A DNA stretch of 64,000 nt from Muribaculaceae bacterium (GTDB lineage Bacteria > Bacteroidota > Bacteroidia > Bacteroidales > Muribaculaceae). Below the pieces are notes generated by a model that saw only the letters and a program-made list of their open reading frames with translations, was not told the DNA's origin and did not search any database. How positions within the stretch are numbered: position 1 is the stretch's first letter; every line of letters starts with the position of its first letter. Below are positions 62,582-64,000 of the stretch, in pieces. The position numbers and the translations under genes were made by a program. Where the stretch lies: NCBI GenBank assembly GCA_022508985.1, contig JAFLUA010000002.1, forward strand, positions 124,001 to 188,000, in the 5' to 3' direction.

Positions 62582-63223
62582 TTACACTCCAAACAAGAAG
62601 CGAGAGCCGTTGTAGTGGAATGAGAGGACACCGGCAGCAGCGAGCCTTGCGATGAGCGCATCGGCTGTTGATTGGCTGAGATGAAGGGCGAGCGCTATCT
62701 GGCGCTCATCGAGCAGCGATTTTTGAGATAGCAATGCCGTCAGCGCGAAGTGCCGTTCGTCGAGTGGTCCCATGAGATTGTCGGCTTCAATCTGCCACGC
62801 CCGCACCATAAGCGGGTGCGCCGCGATATTTTCATCGGCGACACGGTAGTATGCTTTGAATTTTCCCTCGCCCTCGTCGACCATCACCGGGCGTTTTTTT
62901 GCCTGTGGTATCTCGGCTATGATAACGTGCAGGCCCTCTACTTTATAAGCCTTGAAGTCGATTGTTTGCGATGGAGTGCAGTAGCGCTCGGCGGCCTGCT
63001 CCACAACGTAGACATCTTCTTCGTTACGGACGCCGGCTATTACGCCGTTATCCTTCACGCCGATTATGAGCCTTCCGCCCTTGTTGTTTGCAAATGCCGA
63101 TATTGAGCGTGCTATTTTTCGTGCATCGGATATTAGATACTTAAAATCTTGCCGGTCATGTTCGCCTTCGGCAACCAGCTGCCGAATGAACGCTGCGCCC
63201 CGTATGGCTTGAATGTCTTTCAC
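62582..63223 (-). CDS. AlbA_2-domain protein with winged helix
   Basis: 213 residues. The N-terminal half has the AlbA_2 (Schlafen-like) pattern: HDRQDFKYL, SISAFANNKGGRLIIGVKDN and YYRVADENIAAHPL. The C-terminal third looks like a winged helix-turn-helix (LLDERQIALALHLSQSTADA). Proteins of this kind are often annotated as transcriptional regulators or RNA-binding proteins. It follows the nucleosidase gene after 3 bases, so both are one operon. Confidence 0.85.
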   Translation of the reverse strand: MKDIQAIRGAAFIRQLVAEGEHDRQDFKYLISDARKIARSISAFANNKGGRLIIGVKDNGVIAGVRNEEDVYVVEQAAERYCTPSQTIDFKAYKVEGLHVIIAEIPQAKKRPVMVDEGEGKFKAYYRVADENIAAHPLMVRAWQIEADNLMGPLDERHFALTALLSQKSLLDERQIALALHLSQSTADALIARLAAAGVLSFHYNGSRFLFGV

Positions 63224-63226
63224 TTA

Positions 63227-63904
63227 TCAAAGCAGGTGTAATAGACGTTCCACTTCGGTGAATGTGCGTAGCGGCGCTTTAACCCAAAATTCGTCGTAAG
63301 CAGCCGCATTACCGCCGTCGCCGGGCGTGTCGCTTACAACTCTAATGCAAACAAAAGGTACGTTCTTTAGGTAGCACACATGTGCAATGGCGGCCGACTC
63401 CATGTCGACAGCTTTGGCATCGGGATATAGTGCGAGTATTCTCTTAAGGTCGGCCGGGTCGTCGACGAAAATATCGCCCGAAGCAATAAGTCCCTCTTTT
63501 ACATTGAGATTGCATCTCACGCTCTCGGGCAAAGGACAGAGAAAACGCGATGGGCACCCTACAGCCTGACCACGCACCGTGCCCGGGCCGCACCACACGT
63601 CGTGATATGCTATTTCGGTAGCGAGAACAACGTCAAGAACCCGCGCCGGGTCGTCGGTAGCACCTGTTCCGCCGGCCACACCGGTGTTTACAATGAGCGC
63701 CGGATGGAAATTTTCGATAAGAGTAAGGGTTCCGACGGCGGCATTAACTTTGCCGATACCACATTTACACGCTATCACCGAATGGTTTCCTATGGTGCCA
63801 CACTGAAATTCAAATCCATTGATGTTTATGGTCGACGGAGTGCCGATGAGAGGCATAAGGAGCGATAACTCCTTATCCATGGCCACTATAATACCGATTT
63901 TCAT
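63227..63904 (-). CDS. mtnN: 5'-methylthioadenosine/S-adenosylhomocysteine nucleosidase
   Basis: Cleaves adenine from MTA and SAH in the methionine and autoinducer-2 route. 225 residues. Motifs: IGIIVAMDKELSLLM at the start, GIGKVNAAVGT, NTGVAGG, the catalytic Glu in VDMESAAIAHVC, and the catalytic Asp in VVSDTPGD. A futalosine hydrolase function (menaquinone pathway) cannot be excluded by eye. Start ATG at 63904 is close to the window edge; nothing recognisable in 63905-64000. Confidence 0.9.
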   Translation of the reverse strand: MKIGIIVAMDKELSLLMPLIGTPSTININGFEFQCGTIGNHSVIACKCGIGKVNAAVGTLTLIENFHPALIVNTGVAGGTGATDDPARVLDVVLATEIAYHDVWCGPGTVRGQAVGCPSRFLCPLPESVRCNLNVKEGLIASGDIFVDDPADLKRILALYPDAKAVDMESAAIAHVCYLKNVPFVCIRVVSDTPGDGGNAAAYDEFWVKAPLRTFTEVERLLHLL

Positions 63905-64000
63905 TTGCGCTATTTATTATCAATAAAACAACCGCCGGCCTGCCAACAGAGGGCTATACCGACGGTCGTGTATGGCGTATGAGAATTTATTTCGAGAATT

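Noticed and set aside
1-64000. tRNA, rRNA, CRISPR and insertion sequences
   Set aside because: No T-loop signatures in a tRNA context, no rRNA blocks, no spaced direct repeats and no transposase motifs were seen.

Overview
The window looks like a chromosome segment of a Bacteroidales bacterium, most likely Muribaculaceae-like (family-level guess). Grounds: promoters of the Bacteroidetes type (TAnnTTTG at -7, no Shine-Dalgarno sequences), several lineage-typical genes (DUF3467, NigD-like lipoprotein, DUF349, LptE between a TPR protein and a sigma-54 activator, RecB/AddA-like helicase beginning MLTIYKASAGSGKT), and BLAST-free resemblance of the housekeeping proteins to Bacteroidales versions. 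No rRNA, tRNA, CRISPR array or insertion sequence was seen. Layout: 3-1924 is the end of an ABC exporter operon. 1925-2700 is an isolated unit with a hairpin-rich leader and a 129-residue unknown protein. 2781-15005 carries housekeeping genes on the plus strand (topA, an RluA-type pseudouridine synthase, mannose-1-phosphate guanylyltransferase, argS, a BI-1 protein, a MATE exporter, pyrH, frr, pnp). 15006-15351 holds a strong terminator and a candidate minus-strand small RNA. 16703-26676 is a long minus-strand cluster read from a C69 dipeptidase through slyD-like, lolD-like, nigD-like, DUF3467, glycosyltransferase, cysS, a YbjN-like protein, a sigma-54 activator, lptE, a TPR-like protein and secG. 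26819-31649 is pheT, a YebC-family gene and an alanine:sodium symporter; 31636-38335 is helicase-nuclease, sugar transferase and DUF349 protein on the minus strand. 38501-44111 is a TPP-riboswitch-controlled thiamin operon: thiS, a TenI-ThiE fusion, thiG, thiH, thiF, tenA and thiD, without thiC. 44132-46468 carries two tiny ORFs, a cation-diffusion-facilitator gene and an ACR3-type arsenite exporter whose codon use differs from its surroundings. 46763-49904 has a secreted protein, a TPM-domain protein and a dGTPase. The most striking part is 50040-60250, an A+T-richer accessory island between the core genes dgt and dsbD. It starts with a long, nearly continuous RNA hairpin (50101-50317), followed by two operons of eukaryote-like phospho-signalling genes. 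Operon A encodes a stand-alone LytTR DNA-binding protein, an FHA/zinc-ribbon membrane protein, an exported caspase-fold protease, a Ser/Thr kinase with a C-terminal membrane anchor, a zinc-ribbon membrane protein, and a Ser/Thr kinase fused to a Fib_succ_major-like domain. Operon B, with its own promoter, encodes a glycine-zipper/EF-hand-like protein, a zinc-ribbon FHA protein, a membrane-anchored PP2C phosphatase, and a transmembrane Ser/Thr kinase whose external part resembles a cyclophilin-like fold; just out of frame behind it is a carboxypeptidase-regulatory-like domain. Writers (three kinases), eraser (PP2C), readers (two FHA proteins), a protease effector and a transcription factor are thus together, which suggests one self-contained signalling system. 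The window ends with dsbD, an AlbA_2-domain regulator and an MTA/SAH nucleosidase on the minus strand. All assignments come from reading the sequence; no database search or folding program was run.
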